In this document: positions 50,215 to 58,588 of the stretch, piece after piece
How the letters are laid out: each line of letters starts with the position of its first letter
Numbering within the stretch: position 1 is the first letter of the stretch
Source of the DNA: CAIQPS01 sp964631965
GTDB taxonomy: Bacteria; Actinomycetota; Thermoleophilia; RBG-16-64-13
Assembly: GCA_964631965.1 (NCBI GenBank)
Contig: CAZWAR010000004.1
Coordinates: 1 to 64,000 of the forward strand
Length of the DNA stretch: 64,000 bases
Direction of reading: 5' to 3'
Program-made: the position numbers and the translations under genes
The notes under the pieces: generated by a model
What the model saw: only the letters and a program-made list of their open reading frames with translations
Told to the model about the DNA's origin: nothing
The model's database searches: none

Positions 50215-52173
50215 GTGGCAAACGAACCAATCGATCAGGTATTCGACGTTCCGGCGGAATTCAAGAAGGATGCCTGGATCTCGAGCATGGAACAGTACCA
50301 GGAGATGTACCGGCGGTCTCTTGACGACTCCGACGACTTCTGGGCCGAGGAGGCGGAGAAGCGCCTCACCTGGTACAAGAAGTGGGACTCCGTGCAGAAC
50401 CACGACTTCAAGAACGCGAAGATCCGTTGGTTCGAAGGCGGCAAACTCAACGTCTCGTACAACTGCCTCGACCGGCACATCGAAGCCGGCAAGGGCGACA
50501 CCGTCGCCTACTACTTCGAGGGTGACTCCCCGGAATCCGCACAGACCATCACGTACAAGGATCTCTGGGAACAGGTCACCAAGTTCGCGAACGTTCTCAA
50601 GAAGAAGGGCGTCAAGAAGGGCGACCGCGTTGTCATCTACCTGCAGATGACGCCTGCTCTCCCCGTCGCCATGTTGGCTTGCGCCCGCATCGGCGCCATC
50701 CACTGTGTGGTTTTCGGCGGCTTCTCGGCCGATGCCATCCGCGACCGCATCCAGAACGCCGGTGCCACCGTGGTCATCACGGCGGACACCGGTCTGCGCG
50801 GCAGCAAGCCCACCCCGCTCAAGACCAATGTGGATTCGGCCCTGACCGAGTGCCCCGATGTCAAGACCTGCATCGTGGTCAAATGGACCGGCGTGGAGAT
50901 CCCGTGGGTCGAAGGGCGTGACGTCTGGTTCCACGACGAGATGGCAGCGCCGGACATCACCACCGACTGCCCCCCGGAAGAGATGGATGCGGAAGATCCA
51001 CTCTTCATCCTCTACACCTCGGGCTCCACGGGCAAACCCAAGGGTGTCATGCACACCACTGGTGGCTACCTGCTCTACGGCGCCATGACCCATGAGCTGG
51101 TCTTCGATTACCATCCTGGCCAGGTCTACTGGTGCACTGCGGACATCGGCTGGGTCACCGGTCACACCTACATCGTGTACGGCCCGCTGGCCAACGGCGC
51201 TACCAGCATCCTGTTCGAAGGTGTCCCCAGCTACCCGACGCCGGACCGCTTCTGGATGGTGGTGGAGAAGTACAAGGCCAACATCTTCTACACCGCTCCC
51301 ACCGCGCTCCGCGCTATCGCTCGTGAAGGCGACGAGTGGGTCAAGAAGCACGACCTGTCTTCCCTGCGGGTGCTGGGCACCGTGGGCGAACCCATCAACC
51401 CGGAAGTCTGGCTGTGGTACCACGACCTCATCGGTGGCGGCCGGTGCCCGATCGTGGACACCTACTGGCAGACCGAGACCGGTGGCTTCCTCATCACGCC
51501 GTTCCCCGGCGCCATGAAGATCAAGCCGGGTTCGGCCACCCTGCCGTTCTTCGGAGTCGAGCCCGTCATCGTCGACGAAGACGGCACGAGGATCGAAGGC
51601 CCCGGGGTCGGCAACCTCTGCATGGCCCGTCCGTGGCCCGGCATTATGCGCGGCGTGTACGGCGACCAGCAGCGCTTCAAGGAGACCTACTTCGAGCAGT
51701 ACCCGGGTCTGTACTTCACCGGTGACGGCTGCCGCCGGGACGAAGACGGCTACCACTGGATCACCGGTCGTGTGGACGACGTCATCAACGTCTCCGGTCA
51801 CCGCATGGGCACCGCCGAAGTCGAATCCGCTCTCGTCAGCCATCCGGCAGTCGCCGAGGCGGCTGTCGTGGGTATGCCTCACGCCATAAAGGGCCAGGGC
51901 ATTTATGCCTATGTCACCCTCAACGTGGACGTCGAGCCGTCGGACGACCTGAAGAAGGAGCTCGTCAAGCACGTCCGCGCCGAGATTGGTCCGATCGCCA
52001 GCCCGGACGTCATCCAGTGGGCCCCCGGCTTGCCGAAGACCCGCTCCGGCAAAATTATGCGCCGTATCCTCAAGAAGATTGCGGCCAACGAAATCACCGA
52101 TCTGGGCGACACCACCACCCTCGCCGACCCGAGCGTGGTCGACAACCTCGTGGAGCATCGCGCCAACAAGTAG
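50215..52173 (+). CDS. acs: AMP-forming acetyl-CoA synthetase
   Basis: The 652-residue enzyme makes acetyl-CoA from acetate, ATP and CoA through acetyl-AMP. Motifs include the AMP-binding loop LYTSGSTGKPKGVMHTTGGY, DTYWQTETGGFLITPFPGA, YFTGDGCRRDEDGYHWITGR and the C-terminal PKTRSGKIMRR, whose Lys is the usual acetylation site that switches the enzyme off. Length is standard. The start is GTG 50215 with GGAGGG. The codon use looks more biased to C-ending optimal codons than in neighbours, which suggests high expression. A strong terminator follows. Confidence 0.98.
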   Translation: MANEPIDQVFDVPAEFKKDAWISSMEQYQEMYRRSLDDSDDFWAEEAEKRLTWYKKWDSVQNHDFKNAKIRWFEGGKLNVSYNCLDRHIEAGKGDTVAYYFEGDSPESAQTITYKDLWEQVTKFANVLKKKGVKKGDRVVIYLQMTPALPVAMLACARIGAIHCVVFGGFSADAIRDRIQNAGATVVITADTGLRGSKPTPLKTNVDSALTECPDVKTCIVVKWTGVEIPWVEGRDVWFHDEMAAPDITTDCPPEEMDAEDPLFILYTSGSTGKPKGVMHTTGGYLLYGAMTHELVFDYHPGQVYWCTADIGWVTGHTYIVYGPLANGATSILFEGVPSYPTPDRFWMVVEKYKANIFYTAPTALRAIAREGDEWVKKHDLSSLRVLGTVGEPINPEVWLWYHDLIGGGRCPIVDTYWQTETGGFLITPFPGAMKIKPGSATLPFFGVEPVIVDEDGTRIEGPGVGNLCMARPWPGIMRGVYGDQQRFKETYFEQYPGLYFTGDGCRRDEDGYHWITGRVDDVINVSGHRMGTAEVESALVSHPAVAEAAVVGMPHAIKGQGIYAYVTLNVDVEPSDDLKKELVKHVRAEIGPIASPDVIQWAPGLPKTRSGKIMRRILKKIAANEITDLGDTTTLADPSVVDNLVEHRANK

Positions 52174-52227
52174 GTTGCGGGCTGAGCGCGCCGCCGGGCA
52201 TGCGGGCGGCGACCCGAGGAAGACAGA

Positions 52228-52256
52228 GGGGGCGGCCTTCGGGCCGCCCCCTTCTC
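52228..52256 (+). terminator. Rho-independent terminator of acs
   Basis: A perfect 10-bp stem, GGGGGCGGCC with GGCCGCCCCC, closes on a TTCG tetraloop (52238-52241) and is followed by TTCTC. Confidence 0.8.
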
Positions 52257-52330
52257 ATGTCCGCCCTCCCTCCCGGCTCACTCGGCTACGGGCCGCAAGG
52301 ACACTCTGGAACCCTCGCAGCCGCCGAAGG

Positions 52331-52430
52331 TCACTGCGTGGCCGGCAGACGCATCTCGCCCAACGCGTATTCGGCCGGCCACACGGGCACCATCTTGCCT
52401 TCCTGCACCTGCACCACCACGAGTCGGGCT
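52331..52430 (-). pseudogene. Remnant resembling the C-terminus of a LivK-type amino-acid binding protein
   Basis: In one minus-strand frame about 30 codons read ARLVVVQVQEGKMVPVWPAE and continue YALGEMRLP to a TGA at 52333-52331. The pattern (strand, QEGK, VPVWPxEYA) is that of the last residues of periplasmic branched-chain amino-acid binding proteins. Upstream the frame turns into arginine- and glycine-rich nonsense with no start or ribosome site, so only a fragment remains. The rest of the 290-bp stretch between the acs terminator and leuS holds nothing I can identify. Confidence 0.4.
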
Positions 52431-52545
52431 TCCCCAGCGCCAGGCTCAAGACTCGGACGAGCGCCGGGCCTGCGTGCCGCCAGGCCGAGGCCGGCTCGTC
52501 CGTTCTGCGACGGGCACTCCCGGACGCGCCCCGCCGCTCCACTCC

Positions 52546-55128
52546 CTACCTCACGACGATGTTCACCAGGCGGCCGGGCACGACCACCTCCTTGACAATC
52601 TGCTTCCCTTCCAGGTACTTCGTAACCCCAGGAAGAGCCTTGGCAGCCGTCAAGACATCGTCCGCGGCGGCATCTCGGGCCACCTCCACTCTGTCGCGCA
52701 CCTTCCCGTTGATCTGGACTGCCAATTCGACCGAGTCGGCGGTCAGGAAGCGGGGGTCGGCTTCCGGCCAGGGCGTGTCCCAGATGGCCTCGATTCCCAA
52801 CATCTCCCCCAGTTCTGCGCCCATGTGCGGGGCGAAAGGCTCAAGCAAACGGACCATCGTCCTGAAAGCATGGGCCAGCACCGCTCTACCGGAGGCAGCC
52901 GCCGCCAGGCCGGCCGCCCGCGAGGACGCGATGTCGTTGTTCAGCTCCATGATGGCCGCGAGTGCCGTATTGAAGTGAAAACGCTGCCCGATGTCCACCG
53001 TGGTCTTCTGGATCACCTGGTTGGTCTTAACCAGCAGGGCGCGTTCCGCCGGAGAAAGGGTCGTCTCGTCGGCCACCGCATCCACCGCACCCCCGACCAG
53101 CGCCCCCTCGTCCAGGGCGTCGGTCACCTGCCTCCACACCCTGGCCAGGAAGCGATACACACCCTCGATACCCTGATCGTTCCATTCGACGTCGCTCTCC
53201 GCCGGGCCCATGAAGAGCACGTAGCTGCGCACCGAGTCGGCGCCGTACCTGGCCACCATCTCGTCGGGGCTCACCACGTTGCCCTTGCTCTTCGACATCT
53301 TGGCGCCCTTGTAGTAGATCATTCCCTGGGTGAACAGGTTCTTGAAAGGTTCCGCGAAGCTCACCAGGCCGAGATCGTGAAGCACTTTGGTGAAGAAGCG
53401 CGAGTACATAAGGTGAAGAATCGCGTGCTCCACCCCACCGATATATTGATCGACCGGGAGCCAGTAGTCGACGGCCGTCCGGTCGAACGCCACGTCGGCC
53501 CGCCAGGGGGATGCGTAACGTAGGTAGTACCAGGACGAATCCACGAAAGTGTCCATGGTATCGGTCTCGCGCCGGGCGGCGCCGCCGCACAACGGACACG
53601 TGGTGTTCACCCACTGTTCGGCCGCCGCCAGCGGCGACCTGCCCTTGGGCGCGTAGTCTGTGATGGCGGGCAGCAGCACCGGGAGTTGATCGTCCGGCAC
53701 CGGCACCTCGCCACAGTTCTCGCAGTAGATGATCGGGATCGGAGCGCCCCAGTAGCGCTGCCGGGAGAGCAGCCAGTCGCGCAGCTTGTAGTTGACGGCG
53801 AACTCGGCTTTGCCCTGCTCCTTCAGCCACTCGGTGACCTTCACGATCCCCTCGGCCTTCGGCAGCCCGTCGAACTGCCCGCTGTTCACCAGCAGGCCAT
53901 CACCGGCATAGGCCTGCACGAGACGCCCCTCGGAGTCCTTGAATTCGTCCGGACTCCGGATGACCTCCACGACGTCCAGCCCGTACTTCTTGGCGAAGGC
54001 GAAGTCCCTCTCGTCGTGACCGGGGACGGCCATGATGGCGCCCGTACCATATTCCATGAGCACGTAGTCGGCCACGTAGATGGGGATATTGGCGCCGGTC
54101 ACCGGATTCAGCGCGTAGCGGCCGGTGAAGACGCCGGTCTTCTCCTTCTCGATGCTCGATCGCTCGATGTGCGAAATTCCAATGGCCTTGGCGACGTAGT
54201 GCCTGACCTCAGCCTCCTGCGGCATACCGGCCACCAGTGTATCCACCAGAGGATGCTCCGGCGCCAGAATGAAGAACGTCGCTCCAAACAGAGTGTCCGG
54301 CCGGGTAGTGAAGACGGTGACCGAGGTCGCGCCCGGTTCGTCTCCGGCGCCGGCTCCCCGCGCGGTATTTTCTGGAGTGACGGAATTCACGGGAGCGATG
54401 GTGAAGATGACGTCCGCACCGGTCGACTTGCCAATCCAGTTGCGCTGCATGGTGATGACCCGTTCCGGCCACGACTCCAGTTTGTCAAAGTCTTGGAGCA
54501 ACCGTTCGGCGTAGTCGGTGATACGGAAGAACCACTGCGTCAGCTTCTTCGCCTCCACCCCCGTGTCGCAGCGCTCGCATGCTCCCTCGACCACCTGCTC
54601 GTTTGCCAACACAGTCTGGCAGGACGGACACCAGTTGACCGGAGCTTCCTTCTTGTAGGCAAGGCCCTTCTTGTAGAACTGCAGGAACAGCCACTGGGTC
54701 CACTTGTAGTACTCGGGGCGGGAGGTCACCACCTCCCGGGTCCAGTCGATCGACACCCCCAGCCGGCGCAGCTGCCTGTTGATGGTGGCGATGGCTTCTT
54801 CCGTGAACTTCGCGGGAGGCTCGCCGGTCTTGATGGCCATGTTCTCCGAGTTCAGACCGAAGGCGTCGTACCCCATCGGATGCAGCACCCGCCGGCCCTG
54901 ATGTCGACGAAATCGGGCTATGACGTCGCCCATGGTGTAGTTCTTGACATGTCCCATGTGCGCGCTGCCGGAGGGATAGGGGAACATCTCGAGCACGTAG
55001 ATGGCGTCGCCGCCCTTGCCGCCCGGCCGGGAACCCGGTTCCGGGTTGTCCACCTCGAACGTCTTCTGCTCGGCCCAGACCTTCTGCCACTTGGTCTCGA
55101 TCCGCTCGGGATCGTACTTGCGCGCCAT
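52546..55128 (-). CDS. leuS: Leucyl-tRNA synthetase
   Basis: The 860-residue class I synthetase charges tRNA-Leu. It has the HIGH-type motif in YPSGSAHMGHVKNYTMGDV, the editing domain (TTRPDTLFGATFFILAPEH, MAVPGHDERDFAFA), a zinc-type CENCGEVPVP segment, and the KMSKS loop in GAKMSKSKGNVVSPDE. The C-terminal domain ends near KEVVVPGRLVNIVVR. ATG 55128 lies after GGAAGGA and precedes ARKYDPERIETKWQ, the usual N-terminus; a reading from 55146 adds six residues. Confidence 0.98.
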   Translation of the reverse strand: MARKYDPERIETKWQKVWAEQKTFEVDNPEPGSRPGGKGGDAIYVLEMFPYPSGSAHMGHVKNYTMGDVIARFRRHQGRRVLHPMGYDAFGLNSENMAIKTGEPPAKFTEEAIATINRQLRRLGVSIDWTREVVTSRPEYYKWTQWLFLQFYKKGLAYKKEAPVNWCPSCQTVLANEQVVEGACERCDTGVEAKKLTQWFFRITDYAERLLQDFDKLESWPERVITMQRNWIGKSTGADVIFTIAPVNSVTPENTARGAGAGDEPGATSVTVFTTRPDTLFGATFFILAPEHPLVDTLVAGMPQEAEVRHYVAKAIGISHIERSSIEKEKTGVFTGRYALNPVTGANIPIYVADYVLMEYGTGAIMAVPGHDERDFAFAKKYGLDVVEVIRSPDEFKDSEGRLVQAYAGDGLLVNSGQFDGLPKAEGIVKVTEWLKEQGKAEFAVNYKLRDWLLSRQRYWGAPIPIIYCENCGEVPVPDDQLPVLLPAITDYAPKGRSPLAAAEQWVNTTCPLCGGAARRETDTMDTFVDSSWYYLRYASPWRADVAFDRTAVDYWLPVDQYIGGVEHAILHLMYSRFFTKVLHDLGLVSFAEPFKNLFTQGMIYYKGAKMSKSKGNVVSPDEMVARYGADSVRSYVLFMGPAESDVEWNDQGIEGVYRFLARVWRQVTDALDEGALVGGAVDAVADETTLSPAERALLVKTNQVIQKTTVDIGQRFHFNTALAAIMELNNDIASSRAAGLAAAASGRAVLAHAFRTMVRLLEPFAPHMGAELGEMLGIEAIWDTPWPEADPRFLTADSVELAVQINGKVRDRVEVARDAAADDVLTAAKALPGVTKYLEGKQIVKEVVVPGRLVNIVVR

Positions 55129-55198
55129 GCGTCGTCCTTCCGCCATCTATCCCTGCCTCATCTCGCTCCGGCGCCGGGAGGCGCCCTCGTGAACCCGG

Positions 55199-56472
55199 TC
55201 AGGCGATTATCTCAGCCTCTCCCTCGCTCGCCAAATCACCGGCGGTGGCGAGGCCCATCACCTTCGGCGTCCGCAGGAAATACAGGGATGCCGCACCTGC
55301 AACCAGCAGGATCCCGAAGAGGAGGAAGGCCAGACTGTAGCTCGCGGTGGTGTCGAAAATGTATCCGGCCAGGAACGGGCCGGCGATCGCCCCAACAGAG
55401 AACGAGAGCGAGGCCAGACCTATCAGCGAGCCGATGGCCCTCATGCCGAACAACGGGGGGAGGACCGCCATGCGCACCGGCACCGCGGCGCTGAAGGCGA
55501 ACCCGAGAAGTGCCCCGAGCAGGTAGAACGCCCACACGGATCCGGCGGGGATGAAAAGAAATATCACCACTCCATTGAGGCCCGTGAGAAGGAGCAGGCC
55601 CCACCGGTGGCCGATCGCGGTGGCCATGCCTCCGGCGAGCAGCGTCCCTAGAGCTCCCCCCACCCCGCTCACAGTGAAGATGAGCGCCGCCTGCTCGGCC
55701 GACAAGCCCACGTCGGTGGCGTACGAGATGATGTGTGCGTTGAACGCATAGAACCCCAGCCCGATCGCCGCACCCGACAACATGAGTATCCAGAAAGCCG
55801 CGCTCCTCATGGCGTCGCCGACCGACAATCCCCTCGAACCTCCTCCAGCGCTCTCGTGCGCGGCGGCGACCGCTTCCTCCCCGGCCGACCTCTTCCGGGC
55901 GAGGGCGACCGCGGGCAACCCGCACCCGAAGGCGACAACGGCCAGGACCCACCAGGCCGTACGCCATCCGCTGTTCTCGATAACCCGGCCGATGAGGGGT
56001 GAAAACACCATCTGGCCGGCGATGACCCCCAGGAGGGCCACTCCGATGGCAGTGGTGCGCCGACGAGGCTCGAACCAGCTGGAAACGATCGTGATGGACG
56101 GCGTGTAGCTACAGCCGGCGAGGATACCCCCACCCACCCCGAAACTGAGATAGAACTCCCAGAGGTGGTCCATGCGGGCCGTCAGCAGATAGCCGCCGCC
56201 CCCAGGATCACCCCGGGCGTGACCGCCACTCTCGCCCCCCACCTGTCAGTAGCCTTCCCCATCAGCACGCCCACCAGTCCGGAGACGGCCATCAAGAGCG
56301 ACATGGCCCCGGATACGGCCGCCCTCGACCACCCGAATTGCTCCGTGAGCGGGGTGAGAAACAGACCGAAACACATCTGCGTCCCGAAGGAGCCCATCAA
56401 CAGCACGAACGAAACGGCGACGATCATCCAGCAATGCAAGGATCTGTAACCGTTCGTACCGCGCGTCTGCAT
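55199..56472 (-). pseudogene. MFS transporter (oxalate/formate-antiporter-like group) with a single-base frameshift
   Basis: The 5' part (56472 to about 56182) encodes 96 residues with two helices and the MFS loop GKATDRWGARVAVTPGVIL, then stops. The remainder continues in the -1-related frame from YLLTARMDHLWEFYLSFGVG through about ten more helices to 55199. Adding one G to the run of five at 56199-56203 restores GVILGGGGYLLTARMDHLW and a 424-residue protein of normal MFS length. This could be a sequencing error or a real mutation. ATG 56472 has GGAGG upstream. The substrate is unknown; the adjacent TRAP genes suggest organic acids. Confidence 0.8.
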
Positions 56473-56516
56473 GATCGAGCCTCCGGATGGGTGAGTTGCA
56501 AGCTCTGCCCGTCGAC

Positions 56517-56544
56517 TCTATAGCCTGGCGGCACATTTGGTCAA
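56517..56544 (-). promoter_or_regulatory. Promoter of the frameshifted MFS gene
   Basis: On the minus strand TTGACC (56544-56539), a 16-bp spacer and TATAGA (56522-56517) form a plausible sigma-70-type promoter. The inverted repeat at 56536-56558 covers its -35. Confidence 0.5.
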
Positions 56545-56558
56545 ACGGAATGACCAAA
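56536..56558. promoter_or_regulatory. Operator-like inverted repeat over the -35 of the MFS gene
   Basis: TTTGGTCA (56536-56543) and TGACCAAA (56551-56558) are perfect 8-bp arms around a 7-bp spacer. The TGGT/ACCA cores recall GntR- or FadR-type sites, but no regulator gene lies nearby. Confidence 0.5.
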
Positions 56559-56567
56559 CAACATAAC

Positions 56568-56592
56568 GGCGGCCGCGGGAACCGCGGCCGCC
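56568..56592 (-). terminator. Terminator of the TRAP transporter operon
   Basis: A perfect 11-bp stem (56568-56578 with 56582-56592) with a 3-base loop is followed on the minus strand by a T-rich GTTATGTTGTTT. A second 7-bp hairpin (56601-56607 with 56612-56618) precedes it, nearer the dctM stop. Confidence 0.65.
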
Positions 56593-56633
56593 TCGAGAAG
56601 GGACCCGAAGCCGGGTCCTCGGGTCCGACTGTC

Positions 56634-57938
56634 TCAATATGTGACGAAACTCGGCAGCCAGGTGGCCAAGATCGGGAAGAGGAGCAGCAGCACAGCCAGG
56701 ACGACCATGCCGACCAAGAAGGCGAGGGCGCCCTTGAAGATCTTCCCCATGGGCACGTCCGGTACCACCCCCTTGATGATGTATACGTTGATCCCGACCG
56801 GGGGCGTTATGACTCCCATCTCGACCACGAGGACGATGATCACCCCGAACCAGATCGGGTCGAACCCCAGAGCCACCACCGTCGGGTAGAGGATCGGCAC
56901 CGTCAGGGTGACCATGGCCAATGAGTCCATGAAGCAGCCGGCGACCAGGTACATGGCCAGGATCAGCATCATCACCACGATCGGGGGCACGGGGAGCCCG
57001 CTCAGAAAGTCGGAGACGGCTCCCGGAATGCCGGTGACGGCCATGAAATGCCCGAACACGGTGGCCCCCGCGACGATGGTCATGATCATCGCTGTGATGA
57101 GCAGCGTGTCCTTGGTCGCCAGCCAGAACTTGCGCAGGCCGAGCGACCGTCTGAGCAGGCCGATGACTATCGCAGCGGCAGTGCCGACCCCGGCAGCCTG
57201 GGTGGGGCTGAACAGTCCCGCGAACAGGCCGCCCAGTACCAGAGCGAACAGGAACACCATCTCTAGGAGGCCCGTGAGCCCCATCAGCTTCTGCCTCGCC
57301 GTGGTGCTGCCCCCTGCCGGGGTGGACGAAGGCTTGAAGAAAGTCCAGGCAAGGACGGCCGCGATAAAGAAGAACGCCAGAAGAATACCGGGCACCACCC
57401 CGGCGACGAACAGCTTCCCGATGGATTGCTCAGACAGGATGCCGTAGATTATGAAGATGGTGCTCGGCGGGATCATGATTCCCAGGCTGCCGGCCGCCGC
57501 CATACAACCGCAGGCCAGACCGGGATCGTAGCCGTAACGACGCATCTCGGGGATGGCCACCTTGCCCATGGCAGCCGCAGTGGCGCTTGTCGAGCCACAG
57601 ATCGCGGAAAAGCCAGCGGTGGCCATGATGGTGGCCATGGCCAGACCTCCCCGCGCCTTCCCGAAGAGGATGTAGGCCGCGTCGTAGAGACGCCCACTCA
57701 TGCCGGCATAGTAGGCCACCGACCCCATGAACACGAACATGGGGATGACCGTGAGGCTGTAGCTCGACCACGTGTCCCAGAAGTCCCGGGCGAGGAGCCC
57801 CAGACCGGTATCGAGACCTCTCGTTACCGCAAAGCCTATTGTGCCCACCAGCGCCATGGTGAACCCGACGGGCATGCCCAGGATGAAGATGATGATAAGG
57901 ACGGCGATGCCGATGATGCCGATGGTCACCGGGTCCAT
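56634..57938 (-). CDS. dctM: TRAP transporter large membrane subunit DctM
   Basis: The 434-residue protein has about twelve to thirteen hydrophobic helices and TRAP motifs such as GMPVGFTMALVGTIGF, ATAGFSAICGSTSATAAAMG, EMRRYGYDPGLACGCMAAAG and the C-terminal GVITPPVGINVYIIKG. It forms the substrate channel with DctQ, driven by sodium. ATG 57938 overlaps dctQ by 13 bp; a reading from 58007 would lie deep in dctQ. Confidence 0.95.
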   Translation of the reverse strand: MDPVTIGIIGIAVLIIIFILGMPVGFTMALVGTIGFAVTRGLDTGLGLLARDFWDTWSSYSLTVIPMFVFMGSVAYYAGMSGRLYDAAYILFGKARGGLAMATIMATAGFSAICGSTSATAAAMGKVAIPEMRRYGYDPGLACGCMAAAGSLGIMIPPSTIFIIYGILSEQSIGKLFVAGVVPGILLAFFFIAAVLAWTFFKPSSTPAGGSTTARQKLMGLTGLLEMVFLFALVLGGLFAGLFSPTQAAGVGTAAAIVIGLLRRSLGLRKFWLATKDTLLITAMIMTIVAGATVFGHFMAVTGIPGAVSDFLSGLPVPPIVVMMLILAMYLVAGCFMDSLAMVTLTVPILYPTVVALGFDPIWFGVIIVLVVEMGVITPPVGINVYIIKGVVPDVPMGKIFKGALAFLVGMVVLAVLLLLFPILATWLPSFVTY

Positions 57939-58489
57939 TGCCGACCTGCCTTGATGAGCGTCCTCGCGAACTGCAGTAGCAGCACCAGAAGCGCGGCCAC
58001 AAAACACACCGCCATCCCGTATACGAAGGGATAGAAGGGAAGCTTCTGCGTCATCGACACCTCTCCCGAACTGCGGAGAAGGCCGGCGTAACGGAAGGTG
58101 TAGATGGTCAACAGGGCGAAGAGGACAGTGCTCAGGAGCATCGTGAAGGACTCCACGACCAGCCTGAGCCGTTTCGGGAATGCCTCGACGATGAAATCGA
58201 CGGCGACGTTCCCTTTCATCACCTGGTTGAACGGGGCCGCGAAGGCTATCGCGACCACCGCCACGAACGCAACGTATTCGATGCCACCGGGGACAGGTTT
58301 CGAGAAGATCTTGATACCTATGACATCGGCCACGACGAGAGCGGTCATGCCCACGAGCCCTGCCCCGGCCATCCAGAACAGGATCCTCGTGAAAAAGGCC
58401 ACGTAGCGGTCCGCCTTGTCCAGCAGACCATTCCCCGGCTCGGGCTCCCGCCTTTCGGGCGACTCCTTGTCAGGAGGGAGCATCTCCAT
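57926..58489 (-). CDS. dctQ: TRAP transporter small membrane subunit DctQ
   Basis: The 187-residue protein has four membrane helices (the first near residue 35, ILFWMAGAGLVGMTALVVAD) and the typical FNQVMKGNVAVDFIVEAFPK segment after helix 2. It is the fixed partner of DctM. The short Glu/Pro-rich cytoplasmic N-terminus is unremarkable. It is separated from dctP by 99 bp containing a large hairpin. Confidence 0.9.
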   Translation of the reverse strand: MEMLPPDKESPERREPEPGNGLLDKADRYVAFFTRILFWMAGAGLVGMTALVVADVIGIKIFSKPVPGGIEYVAFVAVVAIAFAAPFNQVMKGNVAVDFIVEAFPKRLRLVVESFTMLLSTVLFALLTIYTFRYAGLLRSSGEVSMTQKLPFYPFVYGMAVCFVAALLVLLLQFARTLIKAGRQWTR

Positions 58490-58513
58490 AGAACCTCCCC
58501 GCCATGCCGTCGC

Positions 58514-58546
58514 GCGTAGGGGCGGGGCGCCGCCCCGCCCCTACGC
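58514..58546. repeat. Perfect palindromic hairpin between dctP and dctQ
   Basis: A 14-bp stem (58514-58527 with 58533-58546) rich in G on one strand closes on a 5-base loop. There is no T tract in either direction, so it is more likely an mRNA stabiliser or a REP-like palindrome than a terminator. Confidence 0.7.
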
Positions 58547-58588
58547 AGTTCTGAACTACCTACCGATCGCTCTCAGGTCAGGCAGCCA

